Below are positions 5,926 to 7,754 of a stretch of 7,754 nucleotides of DNA, in pieces; within the stretch, counting starts at the first letter, position 1, and each line of letters starts with the position of its first letter. The translations under genes and the position numbers were made by a program. Source of the stretch: Planctomycetaceae bacterium (GTDB lineage: Bacteria; Planctomycetota; Planctomycetia; Pirellulales; UBA1268). Below the pieces are notes generated by a model. That model had not been told where the DNA came from and did no database searches. It saw only the letters and a list, made by a program, of their open reading frames with translations. The DNA is taken from positions 1-7,754 of the forward strand of contig CANETO010000076.1 of assembly GCA_947440895.1 (NCBI GenBank), given 5' to 3'.

Positions 5926-7464
5926 TCAGAGATCCCGGCCGTCGCCGAAGTCGGCCATCCACACTAGCCGGGCGCGGTCGAGTTTGCCCTGGGCTGTGAG
6001 TGGCCAGTGGTCGACGCGAAAAAAGCTGACGGGCACTGAAAGCGGTTCTAGACGGGCGGCGGCCCAGGCGACCAAGGCCTCCGCGCCGGGATCGACGGCG
6101 CTTGGGCGGAGTTCGTAGAACGCCACGGGCACCCGGCCCTCGCGTTCATCCGAGGCCCCTACCACTGCGGCGGCAGCTACGCCGGGGTGTGAGAGGATCG
6201 CCTCTTCCACCATCGCCGGGGCCACCTTGAACCCCCCGCGCGAGATCATGTCCTTTTGCCTGCCCGCGAACCAGAGGAAGCCATCTTCGTCGGTCGAGGC
6301 CAGGTCCTCGGTGTCGAGCCAGCCCGACCTGAGCATCCGATGTGTGGCCAGCGTGTCGTTCCAGTAGCCGACCATCATGTCGGGGGTGCGCACGAGAACT
6401 CGTCCCACCTCGCCCGGAGCCGTGTCCTTACCGCTATCGGTCACCACCCGCACCGCGACGCCCATCATCGCCTGCCCGATCGACCCCGGCTTGGAAGGGC
6501 CGTGCGGCGGGCTGATGCAATAAAAGCCCGTTTCCGTCATGCCGCAGATTTCGAGCAACGGCTTGCGCACCACATCCGTCATCAGCGCATGGACTGCAGC
6601 CGGGCACGTGTCACCACCCACCATCCAGTATCGCAGTCGGCTGAAATCGGCCGCCCGCGCCGCGGCGTGCTCGAGAAGGTCGCGTGTCAGGGCGGGGGGT
6701 GTGAGCAGATACGTGGGCCGCGAGACCGCGTGGGCCTGCCAAAACGACCCCGCGTCATGGCGCTCCAGGAGCGTGATACTTCCCCCGACGCAGAGCATCG
6801 GCATCAGCTTGCCGAGCATGAACACCGGCCGGCCGATGCTCACGCACGCCAGTGTGGCATCGTCGGCCGTAAGCGTCAGCTCGTCGATGAACAGCCGCAC
6901 GCGGTGAGTCATGCGATCCTGGGTGTGGGCCACACCCTTGGGCCGCGACGTGGTCCCTGACGTGTAGACCAACAGCCCGATCGGATCCGCCGCCAGGCCC
7001 CGAGACGTTGCTGGCGTCGCGGCGGGGCCGGCGAGCAGCTGCCCAAACGGCACAGCGTCCGCGGGCGGCTCGTCCGGGACGTCGCCGCAGAGCACAACAG
7101 AGTCGAGGTGTTCACGGGCCTCCGCTGTCACGGCACCGAGTAATGCCGACGACGTGACGAGCATGCGGGCGCCGCTGTGCCTGAGGATGTACTCCAACTG
7201 CGGCGGGGCGAACGTGGGAGACAGCGGCACGGCGATGAGGCCGGCCTTCGCGGCGGCCAGGATCGAGATCGCCAGTTCCACACCGTTGGGCAGCAGGAAG
7301 GCCACGCGATCCTGACCGGTCATTCCCAGCGACATGAAGCCGTGGGCGACCCGGGCGACGCGATCGGCGAGATCGGCATACGAAAGCGACTCGGCGGAGG
7401 TATGGATTGCGACGGCGTGCGGCGATTTCGCTGCCGCATCGTCGAGCATGGCAGCCAACGTCAT
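5926..7464 (-). CDS. AMP-dependent acyl-CoA synthetase/ligase
   Basis: A 512-residue member of the ANL superfamily, which activates a carboxylic acid with ATP to an acyl-adenylate and usually transfers it to CoA. Motifs in order: the P-loop-like YTSGTTSRPKGV (167-178), the A5 motif GMTETGF (308-314), GWLDTEDL with ribose-binding D387 (381-388), the hinge and A8 region GRQKDMISRGGFKVAP (401-416), and the C-terminal PLTAQGKLDR with catalytic K494 (488-497). The length and single-domain layout fit a free-standing ligase, not a carrier-linked synthetase. The acyl substrate (fatty, aromatic or other) cannot be told from the sequence. The ATG at 7464 has AGGA 6 nt upstream. A terminator hairpin follows the stop. 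It lies on the same strand as the methyltransferase and oxidoreductase but is separated from them by the plus-strand aldehyde dehydrogenase; it is divergent from the MFS gene. Confidence 0.92.
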   Translation of the reverse strand: MTLAAMLDDAAAKSPHAVAIHTSAESLSYADLADRVARVAHGFMSLGMTGQDRVAFLLPNGVELAISILAAAKAGLIAVPLSPTFAPPQLEYILRHSGARMLVTSSALLGAVTAEAREHLDSVVLCGDVPDEPPADAVPFGQLLAGPAATPATSRGLAADPIGLLVYTSGTTSRPKGVAHTQDRMTHRVRLFIDELTLTADDATLACVSIGRPVFMLGKLMPMLCVGGSITLLERHDAGSFWQAHAVSRPTYLLTPPALTRDLLEHAAARAADFSRLRYWMVGGDTCPAAVHALMTDVVRKPLLEICGMTETGFYCISPPHGPSKPGSIGQAMMGVAVRVVTDSGKDTAPGEVGRVLVRTPDMMVGYWNDTLATHRMLRSGWLDTEDLASTDEDGFLWFAGRQKDMISRGGFKVAPAMVEEAILSHPGVAAAAVVGASDEREGRVPVAFYELRPSAVDPGAEALVAWAAARLEPLSVPVSFFRVDHWPLTAQGKLDRARLVWMADFGDGRDL

Positions 7465-7599
7465 GGGTGGTCCTGTTTCGCGTGCGAAGACAACTTTCTA
7501 CCAGAGTCCGCGATGGTGTTGAGGGCGATGTGCGGGAACTGCTAGTCTCCCTTAGGCCTGCAGGGCGAAGATGCTGCAGATTCCCGCGGCGTCCCTGCG
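7465..7599. promoter_or_regulatory. Divergent intergenic region between ligase and MFS transporter
   Basis: These 135 bp separate two divergent genes and must carry both promoters. The ligase ribosome binding site is AGGA at 7471-7474 on the minus strand. Two CTGCAG palindromes occur (7558-7563 and 7574-7579), the first inside the 8-bp palindrome CCTGCAGG (7557-7564). I see no convincing -35/-10 pair for either direction. A plus-strand stop codon in the MFS frame (TAG, 7543-7545) limits how far upstream that gene can start. Confidence 0.4.
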
Positions 7600-7754
7600 G
7601 TGAAAGCGAGCAGCACTGTGACCCCAATCCCCGCAGCCGAGCCAGCCTTCCCGGAAGGGAGTGGCGCGGACCGCGCGGGGATGATTTTGTTCACGCTCAC
7701 GGCGATGCAGTTCATCAGCACCGTCGATTTCATGATCGTGATGCCCCTGGGGCC
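7600..7754 (+). CDS. MFS transporter, N-terminal fragment (3' end outside window)
   Basis: The plus-strand frame from the GTG at 7600 is open to the right edge (51 complete codons). After about 28 polar, Pro/Ala-rich residues comes the first transmembrane helix, MILFTLTAMQFISTVDFMIV followed by MPLG. The pattern (Q/N)-F-x-x-x-x-D-F-M-I-x-x-P-L-G is the recognisable first helix of drug/arabinose-efflux type major facilitator transporters, so an inner-membrane exporter of small molecules is likely. Start choice is uncertain: GTG 7600, GTG 7618 and ATG 7681 are all in frame, none has a clear Shine-Dalgarno, and ATG 7681 would leave almost no cytoplasmic N-terminus before helix one. The gene is divergent from the acyl-CoA ligase, which allows joint regulation with it, though that is inference. 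Confidence 0.75.
   Translation, partial: MKASSTVTPIPAAEPAFPEGSGADRAGMILFTLTAMQFISTVDFMIVMPLG

Noticed and set aside
6256..6960. Plus-strand open frame (234 codons) opposite the acyl-CoA ligase
   Set aside because: It is His/Arg-rich shadow sequence with no domain; the ligase motifs on the other strand are unambiguous.

Overview
The window looks like a stretch of a high-GC bacterial chromosome, most likely from a planctomycete. That is an inference from gene content and style: a C-methyltransferase/FAD-reductase pair of the kind that travels with type III polyketide synthases, a DUF1653 protein, an Sll1863-like coiled-coil protein, and loose gene packing with many small orphan genes. Shine-Dalgarno sequences are visible for several genes (GGAG or AGGA at 6-10 nt). 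No RNA gene, CRISPR array, transposase or integrase was seen.

Left part (1-1772): on the plus strand, the tail of an Sll1863-like stress protein is followed by a complete DUF1653 protein. These face a minus-strand group made of a zinc-ribbon protein (1245-1772), a membrane-anchored alpha/beta-hydrolase cut short after its N-terminus (953-1186), and a small acidic helical protein (636-866).

Middle (1918-4048): a minus-strand operon of two genes overlapping by ATGA. A class I SAM-dependent methyltransferase (TTG start) comes first, then an FAD-dependent oxidoreductase of the geranylgeranyl-reductase type. The oxidoreductase is broken by a one-base frameshift near 2922; both halves are well conserved and are restored by adding a single base. 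In known clusters these two enzymes tailor the product of a type III polyketide synthase, but no synthase is present here.

Right part (4049-7754): a 296-bp intergenic region with nested inverted repeats precedes a plus-strand aldehyde dehydrogenase (4345-5889) whose base composition is clearly lower in GC than its neighbours, suggesting recent acquisition. It converges on a minus-strand AMP-dependent acyl-CoA ligase (5926-7464), and a hairpin plus T-run between the two fits an intrinsic terminator for the ligase. Divergent from the ligase, the N-terminus of an MFS transporter runs off the right edge.

As a working model, ligase, methyltransferase and FAD reductase (all minus strand) plus the exporter could be parts of a lipid or polyketide modification locus that was split by the aldehyde dehydrogenase segment and is decaying. 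I found no clearly new defence or mobile system.
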